64,000 nucleotides of DNA from Candidatus Marimicrobium litorale (GCF_026262645.1 NZ_SHNO01000001.1:2728001-2792000), one strand, 5' to 3'. Counted from the first letter of the stretch, positions 47,297 to 59,203 are shown. Made by a program: numbers and translations. The notes: generated by a model from the sequence alone, not told the origin.

Positions 47297-47452
47297 CTAC
47301 TTGATTTTGCCTTCCTTGTAGACCACGTGCTTGCGAACAACCGGGTCATACTTCTTGATTTCGAGCTTGTCCGGCATAGTACGCTTGTTCTTATCCGTCG
47401 TATAAAAGTGGCCGGTACCCGCCGTTGAATTCAATCTGATCTTCTCTCTCAC
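47297..47452 (-). CDS. rpmG: 50S ribosomal protein L33
   Basis: 51 residues: [20 protein letters not shown], then [19 protein letters not shown] and [12 protein letters not shown], an almost textbook L33. The start is GTG at 47452 with AAAGGAGAA upstream, which is why it can be missed. It lacks the zinc-binding cysteines of the CxxC form of L33, as in most gammaproteobacteria. Follows rpmB by 12 bp. Confidence 0.95.
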   Translation of the reverse strand: MREKIRLNSTAGTGHFYTTDKNKRTMPDKLEIKKYDPVVRKHVVYKEGKIK

Positions 47453-47464
47453 CAGTTTTCTCCT

Positions 47465-47701
47465 TTATACCTTCTCACCACGGGCACGCATGTCTGACAA
47501 CACTTGCTCAATGCCCTTTTTGTCGATGATGCGCATGCCCTTACTCGATACACGCAGGCTGACAAAGCGCTTCTCTGAGGGTAACCAGAAGCGATGTTGG
47601 TGCAGGTTCGGCAAAAAGCGCCGACGTGTGCGGTTTTTCGCGTGTGATACGTTATTTCCTGCTACCGGACGCTTGCCGGTAACCTGACAGACTCTAGCCA
47701 T
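47465..47701 (-). CDS. rpmB: 50S ribosomal protein L28
   Basis: 78 residues beginning [20 protein letters not shown], with [20 protein letters not shown] and [27 protein letters not shown] sits ahead of the ATG at 47701, so the slightly longer frame is not used. Forms the rpmB-rpmG operon with its own promoter (47793-47821) and terminator (47241-47267). Confidence 0.97.
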   Translation of the reverse strand: MARVCQVTGKRPVAGNNVSHAKNRTRRRFLPNLHQHRFWLPSEKRFVSLRVSSKGMRIIDKKGIEQVLSDMRARGEKV

Positions 47702-47792
47702 GATTCTCACTCTCCCCTAAACACGCGGGAATTTCCGAAATAAACGGCGGGATTCAGGAACTTTGAAGGCCCCCGACCGCACAGAGCGCGCT

Positions 47793-47821
47793 TTTATACC
47801 AGAACACCCTGACCTAATCAA
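47793..47821 (-). promoter_or_regulatory. sigma-70 promoter of rpmB-rpmG
   Basis: On the minus strand TTGATT (47821-47816), exactly 17 bp, TATAAA (47798-47793). It is followed by GCGCGC just downstream of the -10, like the GC discriminator of stringently controlled ribosomal promoters. About 90 bp of leader to rpmB. Confidence 0.7.
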
Positions 47822-47885
47822 CTTTAGCGCCAAAAAGCTGTTTTTACACCCATGGCCAGGGGCCAGAACCCGCTTGCCGAACGAC

Positions 47886-48563
47886 TTAGAGCAATCCCTG
47901 CTCCGCAAAGGAGTAGGCCGGGCCGCTGCCCACGATAATATGGTCCAGCACCCGAATATCCAACAGCGCCAACGCGCCGACCAACCGCTCCGTGATGCGG
48001 CGATCGGCGGCACTGGGCTCTGCTACACCAGAGGGGTGGTTGTGGGCAAATATGACTGCTGCCGACCCGTACTGAAGCGCCCGGACCGCCACTTCCCGCG
48101 GGTACACCGCCGCACCGTCGAGCGTGCCGAAAAACAGGTCCTCACAGCGCAACACCCGATGCTGGCTGTCCATAAACAGACAGGTAAATACCTCTCGCGG
48201 GCGCGTGCCCAGATGATAACTCAGGAATCGCCGCGTGTGTCCGGGGCTGCTCAGCACATCACCATTGGCCCGCATCTCCTGCAGCGCTTGCCTCCGGGCC
48301 AGCTCCGTGGACGCCGCCAATTTTGCGTAGCGCGCTGGCCCCATCCCCGGGTGAGCCAGCAGGTCGGGCTGCCCGGCCCGCGCCAGCCCGACCAAACCAC
48401 TGAAACACACCAATAGCTCCCGCGCTAGCATCAGCGAACCGCTGTCGCCAAAGCCGAGGTGCAGTAGCAGAGCCAACAGTTCCTCATCTGACAATGCCGC
48501 CGCGCCTCTTTCCAAAAGCCTGCTGCGCGGGCTCTCTGCCGGCATATCTCTCGATAGCTTCAA
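47886..48563 (-). CDS. radC: RadC family JAB-domain protein
   Basis: 225 residues. N-terminal helix-hairpin-helix region (RSRLLERGAAALSDEELLALLL, HPGMGPARYAKLAA) and C-terminal JAB/MPN metalloprotease-like domain with FFGTLDGAAVYPREVA and the zinc motif FAHNHPSGVAEPSAAD. Real function unknown; the old DNA-repair assignment was withdrawn. The TTG at 48563 with GGAGGAG 4 nt upstream gives MKLSRDMPAESPRSRLL, which aligns with the family N-terminus, so I prefer it to ATGs at 48611 or 48545. Divergent from coaBC. Confidence 0.9.
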   Translation of the reverse strand: MKLSRDMPAESPRSRLLERGAAALSDEELLALLLHLGFGDSGSLMLARELLVCFSGLVGLARAGQPDLLAHPGMGPARYAKLAASTELARRQALQEMRANGDVLSSPGHTRRFLSYHLGTRPREVFTCLFMDSQHRVLRCEDLFFGTLDGAAVYPREVAVRALQYGSAAVIFAHNHPSGVAEPSAADRRITERLVGALALLDIRVLDHIIVGSGPAYSFAEQGLL

Positions 48564-48657
48564 TTGGCTCCTCCATGAGCAACTGCGCTCCAGTGTCAAA
48601 TGGCACGGCACAATGGTATCTTTCCACCTCCGCTATTTTCCCAGCTTGGGTAGGCAA

Positions 48658-49860
48658 ATGGCACATCTTTTCAATCGCAATATCCTCCTCGGTGTGAGCG
48701 GCGGCATCGCGGCTTACAAGGCGGCCGAACTGATCCGCCAGTTACAGGAGCACGGCGCCAATGTGCGCGTGGTCATGACACCAGGTGCGCAGGCATTCAT
48801 TACACCACTGACCCTGCAAGCCCTCTCAGGTCACCCGGTACATACCGAGCTGCTGGACGAGGAGGCCGAGAAGGGCATGGGGCACATCGAACTGGCCCGG
48901 TGGGCGGATCTACTGCTAATAGCCCCCGCGACCGCGAACGTAATCGCACGACTGAGCGGCGGCCGCGCAGAAGATCTCTTGTCTACGGTTGCACTGGCCT
49001 GTCCGGCGCCGTTAATGTTGGCGCCTGCGATGAACCAGCAAATGTGGAAGAACGCCGGCACCGCAGTAAATATCGAGACACTCGCGCAGCGAGGCGCTCA
49101 CATAGTAGGACCGGAAACCGGAGAACAGGCCTGCGGCGATATCGGACCGGGGCGCATGGAAACGCCGGCCATGATCGCCGCCGCGGCCGCCAGTGTTTTT
49201 GACACCGGGCTACTGGCAGGCAAACGCGTTGTTATCACCGCCGGGCCCACTCGAGAGGCACTGGATCCGGTGCGGTATCTGTCCAACCACAGCTCCGGAA
49301 AAATGGGCTACGCGCTCGCTCAGGCCGCGGTGGATGCCGGCGCAGTTACCACCCTGGTGAGCGGGCCCGTGAATCTCAAGGCGCCCGAGCAAGCGGGACT
49401 GGTGAACGTAGAAAGCGCTCAGCAGATGCTGAAAGCCTGCCTCGACCTCACGCCGGATTGCGACATTTTTATTGCCTGCGCGGCGGTAGCAGATTACCGG
49501 CCGGCCGTTATAGAACAACAGAAAATCAAGAAAGGGGCAGAGGAGTTACAACTCACCTTTTTACGCAACCCTGATATTGTCGCCACGATCAGCGGCTTAC
49601 AACCACGGCCTTTCACAGTGGGCTTTGCCGCGGAAACAACCGGTGTGATCGACTACGCAAAAGACAAAATGCAACGCAAGGGTCTCGATATGATCGTGGC
49701 TAACGATGTCTCCGACCAAGCTATAGGCTTCAACAGTGACAACAATGCCGCCACGGCAATTTGGTCGGGAGGGGAGAAAGCGCTCCCCTGTGCAAGCAAG
49801 GCCAATATCGCCGCACAAATCATCGGACTGATTGCAGGCCAGATATCCGAGCCAGGCTAA
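48658..49860 (+). CDS. coaBC: bifunctional phosphopantothenoylcysteine decarboxylase/synthetase
   Basis: 400 residues. N-terminal CoaC flavoprotein domain (ILLGVSGGIAAYKAAELIRQ; LAPAMNQQMW; active-site Cys in GEQACGDIGPGRM) decarboxylates phosphopantothenoylcysteine. The C-terminal CoaB domain (VVITAGPTREALDPVRYLSN; HSSGKMGYALAQAA; ACAAVADYRP; VGFAAET) makes it from phosphopantothenate and cysteine. The ATG at 48658 is the family start. In relatives dut follows; here algC does, after 123 bp. Confidence 0.96.
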   Translation: MAHLFNRNILLGVSGGIAAYKAAELIRQLQEHGANVRVVMTPGAQAFITPLTLQALSGHPVHTELLDEEAEKGMGHIELARWADLLLIAPATANVIARLSGGRAEDLLSTVALACPAPLMLAPAMNQQMWKNAGTAVNIETLAQRGAHIVGPETGEQACGDIGPGRMETPAMIAAAAASVFDTGLLAGKRVVITAGPTREALDPVRYLSNHSSGKMGYALAQAAVDAGAVTTLVSGPVNLKAPEQAGLVNVESAQQMLKACLDLTPDCDIFIACAAVADYRPAVIEQQKIKKGAEELQLTFLRNPDIVATISGLQPRPFTVGFAAETTGVIDYAKDKMQRKGLDMIVANDVSDQAIGFNSDNNAATAIWSGGEKALPCASKANIAAQIIGLIAGQISEPG

Positions 49861-49924
49861 ACACCCCACATCACAGCAATACCAACGCGCTCTTGTGGCC
49901 TGGTAAAAACGGGACTATGTCCGT

Positions 49925-49952
49925 TTGAGCAAACTGCACGATGTACTATTAT
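49925..49952 (+). promoter_or_regulatory. candidate sigma-70 promoter of algC
   Basis: TTGAGC (49925-49930), 16-bp spacer, TATTAT (49947-49952), about 25 bp ahead of the algC ATG. Motif-based only. Confidence 0.45.
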
Positions 49953-49983
49953 GCCTCGACAGACGTGAAACCTGACTCGATTA

Positions 49984-52620
49984 ATGCTGCAGTTTAAAAA
50001 ATCCAAAAAGAAAAAAGCAGCGCCGGTCAATGCCGAAGAAGCTACGGGCACCGGCACCCCCATGGGCATTTCTGCCAAGGGGAACGCACTCATCACTGCC
50101 GCTGCTGCAGCGTTACTGGTTGTTTTACTCCCGACAGTGCTGGGTTTCGGCTACCTGCTACTGCTACGGGACCCCGGCCTGCAAGAAATGCAGATTACGC
50201 AGTTGTCCTCGGCCTACGCGCAGCAGCAAGCGGCCAGTATTCAGAGGACGATATCCCAGCTGAAAGACCGCGTCGAAAGCGCCTCGCGGTCGCCACTGGC
50301 CCTGTCTGCCATCGCCAGCGAGTCAGAGAGCGACATCGCTCTGGTGGAAAGAGCCATTCTGGACTACTTCCCGGAGGTCATCAGTTTGCGTGTCATCCCT
50401 ATCGGTGACATGGGCACTGCAGGTTTTGCCGGGGGCAACAGCGGTTTGCGCAACCATATAGAGTTAGACCTTGTCAGGCGCGCCAGTGAAGGCGAGAACA
50501 CACAGCCGGAATCATACAAGTTTGAGGATCAGTGGCTCACCTCCATAGGCGCTCGTGTGCTACACCCTCGTATCCAGCAACGTTCTGCGGTCATCATCAT
50601 CACCATTGAGAACCAGCGGCTGGAGAAAGAAATGAGAACGCCCACGGGCGCCTCGGGAAAATTCACCCTGATACAGAGTTTTTTGCCCGCAAAGGGCTCA
50701 CAACGCACCCAGGTGATCGCTGCCAATGGCAGTGGTGCCGAAAGCGAGTACACCCGCTACGCAGACGTGCCCGACACCAACTGGCGTGTCGGCTTCAGCC
50801 CCTCCTCCGCGATGCTGGAGGGCCTTGCTCTCAGTCCATCGCCTTTGTATTCCGTGATGGGTCTCATCGTAATGGCGATTGTCCTCGCGCTGGGTTTTTT
50901 ATTGTGGTTTTTCCCGCGAAAGCTGAAATCAGAAATCAACCGGGTAATTTCAGCGTCTGACCAGAAATCCACGCTCAGCCTGTCTATTCCAGAACTCGTC
51001 TCCATTGCCAAGCAGTTGCGTCGGGCAACACTGAGCACGCTGCGTCATAGCAGCAGTAATAACTGGACGATACCGGAAGCAGAGGTTGAAACCATTGGCT
51101 CTCATCCCCCGGAACGCGCTCTGCCCGAAACCCGCCCCAAGGTAAGCTCCGCAGGCACTGAGGCAGATCTGGATCTGGATCTCGATCTCGATCTCGATCT
51201 CGATCTGGCCGATGACAACATCGTCTCGGGGGATCCACAGCGACAAGCTGGCATTCCCCGCCACGTGTTTCGGGCTTACGATATTCGCGGCAACGCCGAC
51301 ACCGAGTTGACCGATGAGCTGGTCAGAAAAATCGGCCTGGCCATTGGTACCATCGCCGGCGAAAGAGGCGAACAGACTCTCATAGTGGGCTGTGACGGCA
51401 GGGTTTCCACGCCACGTATTAAATCGGTTCTGTTGCACGCCTTGATGGCGACAGGGCGCGACGTAGTGGACATCGGGCTGGTACCCACTCCGCTGCTGTA
51501 CTTTGCCACCCGTCGGCTGAATCATCACTCCGGAGTGATGATTACCGGTAGCCACAACCCGGCAGACCAGAACGGGCTAAAAATCGTTATGAACCGGGAG
51601 ACCATCGCCGCCGGCGGTATCGCAGAGATTCGGGATAGGGTTATAGAAGGTAGTTTCAGCACCGGAAAGGGCATGCTCACGGGCGAAGAAGTCATCCCCG
51701 CCTATGTGGATGAGGTCCTGCATGATATTGCCATCTCTATTCCTTTGAGGATTGTGGTCGACGCGGGGAATGGCGCAACCAGCGATATAGCACCGGCCCT
51801 GTTGGAGGAGCTTGGCTGCGAGGTGATTCCTCTCAACTGTGTCGTCGACGGATCATTTCCTGGCCATCCGCCAGACACCAGCAACGAGGACAACCTCGCA
51901 CAACTGACCGAAAAGGTTGTCGAGGCCCGCGCAGATTTCGGTGTAGCTTTTGATGGCGACGGCGATCGGCTGGCCGTCGTTACGGGCAGTGGGCGGATCA
52001 TACGCTCCGACGTCCTGCTGATGCTTTACGCGCAAGACGTGGTATCACGAAATCCAGGAGCCGATGTGGTATTTGACGTCAAGTGCAGCCGGCTGTTGTC
52101 CTCGCTCATCACGCAGCACGGTGGCAGGCCCGTGCTGTGGAAAACCGGCCATGCCTTTATGAAGGAGAAAATGCGCGAGACTAATGCGCTGTTGGGCGGC
52201 GAGTTCTCTGGCCACATGTTTTTTGGTGAGCGCTGGTACGGTTTTGACGACGGCATTTATGCTGCCTGCCGCCTGGCGGAAGTCCTGAGCACACACGGTG
52301 AAAGCCTGGACGAAAGTATCGGGAAATTCCCGGAGACTGTGAATACCCCGGAAATCATCATCCCCGTAGACGATAACTATAAATTCACACTAGTAGACAA
52401 AATTATAAACAATGCTGACTTTTCGGCAGGTAAAGTCAACATTATGGACGGCATTCGGGTAGATTTCAGTAATGGCTGGGGGCTGATTCGGGCATCCAAC
52501 ACAGGGCCCGCCCTCACCGCCCGATTTGAAGCAGATACCCAGGAAAATCTGGACATTATCAAGGAAGAGTTCAGGGCACAGATCGCCCTGGCCGACCCGA
52601 CAATCAAGCTTAACTTTTGA
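49984..52620 (+). CDS. algC: phosphomannomutase/phosphoglucomutase, long membrane-anchored form
   Basis: 878 residues. Residues 1-315 add a cytoplasmic Lys-rich tail, two membrane helices (about 36-61, 290-310) and a periplasmic Cache-like domain between them, with a cytoplasmic linker ending in seven Asp-Leu repeats (395-408). The catalytic part (about 420-878) is PMM/PGM: HVFRAYDIRGNADTELTD, phosphoserine loop GVMITGSHNPADQNGLK, metal loop AFDGDGDRLAVV, sugar-specificity loop GGEFSGHMFF and phosphate site LIRASNTGPALTARFEA. It makes mannose-1-P or glucose-1-P for polysaccharides. Long AlgC also occurs in Pseudomonas. Confidence 0.94.
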   Translation: MLQFKKSKKKKAAPVNAEEATGTGTPMGISAKGNALITAAAAALLVVLLPTVLGFGYLLLLRDPGLQEMQITQLSSAYAQQQAASIQRTISQLKDRVESASRSPLALSAIASESESDIALVERAILDYFPEVISLRVIPIGDMGTAGFAGGNSGLRNHIELDLVRRASEGENTQPESYKFEDQWLTSIGARVLHPRIQQRSAVIIITIENQRLEKEMRTPTGASGKFTLIQSFLPAKGSQRTQVIAANGSGAESEYTRYADVPDTNWRVGFSPSSAMLEGLALSPSPLYSVMGLIVMAIVLALGFLLWFFPRKLKSEINRVISASDQKSTLSLSIPELVSIAKQLRRATLSTLRHSSSNNWTIPEAEVETIGSHPPERALPETRPKVSSAGTEADLDLDLDLDLDLDLADDNIVSGDPQRQAGIPRHVFRAYDIRGNADTELTDELVRKIGLAIGTIAGERGEQTLIVGCDGRVSTPRIKSVLLHALMATGRDVVDIGLVPTPLLYFATRRLNHHSGVMITGSHNPADQNGLKIVMNRETIAAGGIAEIRDRVIEGSFSTGKGMLTGEEVIPAYVDEVLHDIAISIPLRIVVDAGNGATSDIAPALLEELGCEVIPLNCVVDGSFPGHPPDTSNEDNLAQLTEKVVEARADFGVAFDGDGDRLAVVTGSGRIIRSDVLLMLYAQDVVSRNPGADVVFDVKCSRLLSSLITQHGGRPVLWKTGHAFMKEKMRETNALLGGEFSGHMFFGERWYGFDDGIYAACRLAEVLSTHGESLDESIGKFPETVNTPEIIIPVDDNYKFTLVDKIINNADFSAGKVNIMDGIRVDFSNGWGLIRASNTGPALTARFEADTQENLDIIKEEFRAQIALADPTIKLNF
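51166..51207. repeat. hexanucleotide repeat inside algC (Asp-Leu codons)
   Basis: Seven copies of GATCT(G/C), 42 bp, encode (Asp-Leu)7 in the linker between membrane and catalytic parts of AlgC. The 6-bp unit preserves frame on slippage. Confidence 0.9.
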
Positions 52621-53565
<945 letters not shown>

Positions 53566-53665
53566 AAAAAAACTTGAAGAAATAGTCCTCCATTTTGTCC
53601 GCGCTTATTGCAGGGGCGACACGTTATCGCTAGCATTGCATGACATACCTTCGCTGTGGATCGCC

Positions 53666-54301
53666 ATGTCCCCCAGAAAATCTCAAAGGCGCCAGCAGAT
53701 ACTTGAAGCTCTGGCACACATGCTGGAGGCAAGCCCCGGCAGCCGCATAACCACGGCAGGCCTGGCCAGACAGGTCGGCGTTTCCGAAGCAGCGCTCTAC
53801 AGGCATTTTCCCAGTAAGACAAAAATGTTCGAGGGCCTTATCGAGTTCATTGAAGAGACCTTGTTCAGCCGCATCAACCTCATTCTCACCGAAGAGCCAA
53901 CAGCGGCACTGCGCTGCGAGAAAATGATCATGCTGCTCCTGGTATTCACCGAGCGCAATCCAGGACTGACCCGAATCCTCACCGGAGATGCCCTCGCGGG
54001 GGAGACAGACCGCCTGCATGCGCGAGTAGCGCAACTGTTCGAGCGTTTCGAAACGCAACTAAAACAGGTGATCAGGGAGGCAGAACTGCGGGAAGGCTTG
54101 AGGCCAAGCATTTCCCTGCCCGCGGCCTCAAACCTGCTAATGTCAGCGGCCGAAGGTCGAATTTCGCAGTATGTCCGCAGCGGCTTCCAGCGCCGTCCTA
54201 CCACCGACTGGGCCAGCCAATGGCAACTTTTGATGGGGGGGTTCTTTCGCGAGGCTGTTACACAGCCCGCGCACGGACAGGCATCCGGACTGGCCGGTTA
54301 G
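53666..54301 (+). CDS. slmA: nucleoid occlusion factor SlmA
   Basis: 211-residue TetR-fold protein blocking FtsZ assembly over the nucleoid. HTH region [25 protein letters not shown] (first 20 residues given up to the helix end), then [40 protein letters not shown] and [21 protein letters not shown] closely follow E. coli SlmA. The ATG at 53666 is chosen by the family N-terminus [17 protein letters not shown]. 100 bp after argB; converges with the DUF4124 gene 5 bp away. Confidence 0.93.
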   Translation: MSPRKSQRRQQILEALAHMLEASPGSRITTAGLARQVGVSEAALYRHFPSKTKMFEGLIEFIEETLFSRINLILTEEPTAALRCEKMIMLLLVFTERNPGLTRILTGDALAGETDRLHARVAQLFERFETQLKQVIREAELREGLRPSISLPAASNLLMSAAEGRISQYVRSGFQRRPTTDWASQWQLLMGGFFREAVTQPAHGQASGLAG

Positions 54302-54306
54302 GGCAC

Positions 54307-54990
54307 TCAACGGGGTGAAGAAGCCCTTTCCGCGCTGAGGTTACGGCGCAGTTCGACCACATCCAGCAACATTCTAAAGCGCTTGATGTCGGCATCATAC
54401 TCCCCCGAGATCTCCCTGATTTCCTGCTGCCGCTTCGCAATGTCCTTGTCCACGTTGACGATCTCCCCCCGCAGATCTTCGATCTTTCGCAGCCACTCCA
54501 CCTCTACCTCATGCCCTGCGCGCTCTTTATCTGCAGCCTGGGTCTGGTAATTTTCGACTTGCTGTTTTAATGACCGCCTGTTGCCGCGCAGTATACTCAA
54601 GCGGATCTCGAGATTACCCAGCCCTCGACGCTGCGCGTCTTTGATATCCTCGATACTGCTATAGCGCAGCATCAGCGATTCATCCCAATCCCGCAGCCGC
54701 TGTTGCTCCGCAACAGCTTCCCGACGCAATTTTTCAGTCATCTCCTGGGATTCCAACTCTTCCTCGGTCAGTTCCCGCGGCACCACGTTGACAACCATAC
54801 CCTTGCTATTGAGGACCTCGTAGCCAAGGGAAATTCGGTCTGCAGGCACCTGAAAATCGACCACGACCTTGCCTTGGGCATCGCTGTAACGGTAAAGCTT
54901 CTGGCTGAAGGCAGCACCGGCCAAGAACAGCTGGCCGCATGCCAAGACCCATACCAGTGCTCGACGCAGGGAGTGTAAACGGAGTGTCAT
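54307..54990 (-). CDS. DUF4124-type exported coiled-coil protein
   Basis: 227 residues. Sec signal peptide (MTLRLHSLRRALVWVLACGQ, cleavage likely after GAAFS), a short DUF4124-like domain (KLYRYSDAQGKVVVDFQVPADRI), then from about 85 to the end a highly charged coiled coil (TEKLRREAVAEQQRLRDWDE, ILRGNRRSLKQQVENYQTQA, VDKDIAKRQQEIREISGEYD). Periplasmic location expected; function unknown. Alone on its strand between slmA and pyrE. Confidence 0.8.
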   Translation of the reverse strand: MTLRLHSLRRALVWVLACGQLFLAGAAFSQKLYRYSDAQGKVVVDFQVPADRISLGYEVLNSKGMVVNVVPRELTEEELESQEMTEKLRREAVAEQQRLRDWDESLMLRYSSIEDIKDAQRRGLGNLEIRLSILRGNRRSLKQQVENYQTQAADKERAGHEVEVEWLRKIEDLRGEIVNVDKDIAKRQQEIREISGEYDADIKRFRMLLDVVELRRNLSAERASSPR

Positions 54991-55088
54991 CGCGACAATA
55001 TAAAACGAGTATTGAGACTGAACAAGCGAGTGCTTAGCCTAATAATGCCATCGACAGCCGGGCCACATTAGCAGCAAGCGGCGTGCGC

Positions 55089-55745
55089 TCAGCTATCCAC
55101 TATCGCCCCGAACTGCTCGCGATAGTGCTGCATGGCGCCGAGCAATTCCGTGGATTCCGCCCCGGCGCTGCCGAGGTAATCGATAATGTGCTCCAGAGCA
55201 ATAATACTAATAACGGGAATCTCGTGGGCCTGACGCAATTCCTGCACCGCCGATACTTGGTCCACGCCTCGCTCCTGCCGATCCAGCCCGATAACGACTC
55301 CCGCCAGGGTTGCGCCCGCGTCCTCGATCATGGCGAGCACCTCGCGAACAGCAGTGCCAGCCGTTATTACATCGTCAATAACCAGTGCACGTCCTACCAA
55401 AGAGGCCCCTACCAGACTGCCGCCCTCCCCGTGGGCTTTCACTTCCTTGCGATTGTAGGCAAACGGCACATTGATACCGTGCTGATCAGCGAGCGCGATC
55501 GCAGTAGCTGTTCCTAAAGGAATACCTTTATAGGCGGGGCCCAGCAGCAAATCAAACTCCACACCTGAATCCACGATACACTGCGCATAGCAACGCCCCA
55601 GGGTTGCCATCGCGCGCCCCGTAGAAAACTTTCCCGCATTGAAAAAATAAGGACTGGTGCGGCCTGATTTGAGCTCAAATTGGCCAAATTGCAACACGTT
55701 ACAGGCTCGGGCCAACTCGATAAATTCGGTCTGGTAGCCTTTCAT
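55089..55745 (-). CDS. pyrE: orotate phosphoribosyltransferase
   Basis: 218 residues. Forms OMP from orotate and PRPP in pyrimidine synthesis. VLQFGQFELKSGRTSPYFFN, GPAYKGIPLGTATAIAL, FAYNRKEVKAHGEGGSLVG and PRPP loop ALVIDDVITAGTAVREVL. The 259-bp divergent region upstream is shared with the Crc homologue; pyrE-crc-rph adjacency is typical of Pseudomonas-like genomes. Confidence 0.97.
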   Translation of the reverse strand: MKGYQTEFIELARACNVLQFGQFELKSGRTSPYFFNAGKFSTGRAMATLGRCYAQCIVDSGVEFDLLLGPAYKGIPLGTATAIALADQHGINVPFAYNRKEVKAHGEGGSLVGASLVGRALVIDDVITAGTAVREVLAMIEDAGATLAGVVIGLDRQERGVDQVSAVQELRQAHEIPVISIIALEHIIDYLGSAGAESTELLGAMQHYREQFGAIVDS

Positions 55746-56004
55746 AAGGGTCTTCCAATTCTGGTAAAGGGGTTTTGTATTCTTGCTAGCACGTTATAGA
55801 ATAGGGTATTCCAGACCGGTTTTAAGCTTAATCGTTGGATCCTATCCGCTCGGCCCTGACTCTGTCCGTCCCGGCTCCATGAAGGACCCAACGGGCTGGC
55901 TTTTAAGCGATACCTAGAAGCTCAAATAATCCCGTCCGGGTCGTGCTGTTTCAAGCACCCCCCTGTCGGCGCATGATACACGCTCTCACCGTAAGGGGCC
56001 AAAG

Positions 56005-56769
56005 ATGAGGATCATCAGTTTCAGCGCAGACGGCATCAGAAATGCTGCCGAAAACGGTTTCTACGACTGGCTGAAAGAGCAAGACGCTGACTTTGTCTGC
56101 GTCCAGGATTTGCAGTGCTCTGAATACGACCTGCAGGAAGCGGTATTTCACCCCGAGGAATATAACGCCTACTTCCTCGACGACGTCGATGGCAAGGCGA
56201 ATGGCGTTGCGATCTACTGCCGCCAGCTCCCAAAAGCCATTATGACCGGCCTCGGATTCGCCGACTTTGACATGGAAGGCCGCTATATTCAGGCGGACTA
56301 TGAAAATCTCAGTGTGGCTTGCCTGCTAGCGCCCAGTGCTGAGACCGGCAACGCCGAGCAGCAAGACCGCAAAAATGAGTTCTACGGCCTGCTCGGCTCG
56401 CACCTCCAGAAAATCCGTAACAAACGCAGGGAATTCATCATCTGTGGTAACTGGCATCTCGCCCATTGCCCCGCGGACATGCAGAACTCTCAGGAGAGCG
56501 CCACACAGTCCGGTTTTCTGGCAGAGGAACGCCAGTGGATTAATGAGGTGCTTGCCGCTGGCTACGTGGATGCTTTCAGGGAGGTGAGCTCTGACCACGA
56601 CGAATTTAGCTGGCGGCCCGATGGTAACCGCGACAGTAATGGTTGGCGCACAGATTACCAGCTCGTTTCACAGGGGCTAAAGTACGCGGTGGATTATGGC
56701 GCCATCTATAAAAAACGGGTTTTTTCCAACCACGGGCCGGTCATCATGGACTACGATATCGAAACATGA
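56005..56769 (+). CDS. crc: Crc homologue, catalytically degenerate ExoIII-fold protein
   Basis: 254 residues of the exonuclease/endonuclease/phosphatase fold. It follows Pseudomonas Crc in sequence (MRIISFSADGIRNAAENGFY, GVAIYCRQLPKAIMTGLGF, GFLAEERQWINEVLAAGYVD, WRTDYQLVSQGLKYAV, SNHGPVIMDYD) and location. ExoIII active-site residues are mostly lost: the early Asn is replaced (FSADG for FNING), Glu of LQET is Asp (VQDL), and the GDxN motif reads GNWH; the late Asp and His remain. Crc is an Hfq partner in translational catabolite repression, not a nuclease. That role here is inferred. Confidence 0.9.
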   Translation: MRIISFSADGIRNAAENGFYDWLKEQDADFVCVQDLQCSEYDLQEAVFHPEEYNAYFLDDVDGKANGVAIYCRQLPKAIMTGLGFADFDMEGRYIQADYENLSVACLLAPSAETGNAEQQDRKNEFYGLLGSHLQKIRNKRREFIICGNWHLAHCPADMQNSQESATQSGFLAEERQWINEVLAAGYVDAFREVSSDHDEFSWRPDGNRDSNGWRTDYQLVSQGLKYAVDYGAIYKKRVFSNHGPVIMDYDIET

Positions 56770-56784
56770 GTGAAGCACTGCAAC

Positions 56785-57504
56785 TTATTCGGCCAGCGCC
56801 GCCTTTTGTATATCAATCAACTGCTTGATTCCGCGCTCCGCGAGATCCAGCATACGGTTTAGTTCTTCCCTGGTGTAAGGCGCTCTTTCCGCCGTGCCCT
56901 GCACTTCAACGAACCCACCAGACTCCCCCATTATCACGTTCATATCAGTGTCCGCAGCAGAGTCCTCCGGGTAATCCAGATCGAGTACCGCCTCACCCTG
57001 ATATATTCCAACTGACACAGAGGCCAGCAGCTGCGAGAGAGGGTTGTCAGAAATCAATTTCTTATCGCGCATGTAGCTCACCGCATCCGCTACAGCAACA
57101 CAAGCCCCAGTGATCGCCGCAGTGCGGGTGCCGCCGTCGGCCTGAATCACGTCACAGTCAACCGTTATCGTGTTCTCTCCCAGGCGAGACAGATCAAGTG
57201 CCGCCCTCAGTGAACGACCGATCAGCCGCTGGATTTCCACCGTACGCCCGCCTTGTTTACCGCGGCTCGCTTCACGTCCCATGCGACTTCCCGTAGACCG
57301 CGGCAACATCCCGTATTCGGCAGTGACCCAGCCTCTGCCCTCCCCGCGCATAAAGCCGGGCACGCCTTTCTCCACTGAGGCCGTGCAGATCACCTGGGTA
57401 TCGCCAAAGCACACAAGCACAGACCCTTCGGCATGGCGGGTGAACTGGCGGGTAATTGTCACTTTGCGCAGTTGATCAACACTGCGGCCACTGGGTCGTT
57501 GCAT
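56785..57504 (-). CDS. rph: ribonuclease PH
   Basis: 239-residue phosphorolytic exonuclease trimming tRNA 3' ends. [95 protein letters not shown] and [19 protein letters not shown] 7 nt upstream fixes the ATG at 57504 against longer in-frame starts. No frameshift of the kind known in E. coli K-12 rph. Converges with crc 15 bp away. Confidence 0.96.
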   Translation of the reverse strand: MQRPSGRSVDQLRKVTITRQFTRHAEGSVLVCFGDTQVICTASVEKGVPGFMRGEGRGWVTAEYGMLPRSTGSRMGREASRGKQGGRTVEIQRLIGRSLRAALDLSRLGENTITVDCDVIQADGGTRTAAITGACVAVADAVSYMRDKKLISDNPLSQLLASVSVGIYQGEAVLDLDYPEDSAADTDMNVIMGESGGFVEVQGTAERAPYTREELNRMLDLAERGIKQLIDIQKAALAE

Positions 57505-57672
57505 ATAAAGCTCCATGAAAATAATTCGCCGCCGTAGTATACGCGAGGCGAACGCTGGTTTCATTTCTAAAGGCGACAGGGCCGTACTGCGAACCTCGCA
57601 CTCGCCTGTAAGGGTCTATAACAAACTGCTACACTCGGTTACTTGTCGCGCAATCCAGAGCCACTACGCAAA

Positions 57673-59203
<1,531 letters not shown>

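Noticed and set aside
55746-56004. CrcZ-like small RNA or pyrE attenuator in the pyrE-crc gap
   Set aside because: No repeated A-rich Hfq motifs and no leader peptide with a terminator were found; it is probably only divergent promoters.
56005-56769. Calling this gene xthA (exonuclease III)
   Set aside because: The Asn, Glu and GDxN catalytic positions are replaced and the rest follows Crc in sequence and location.
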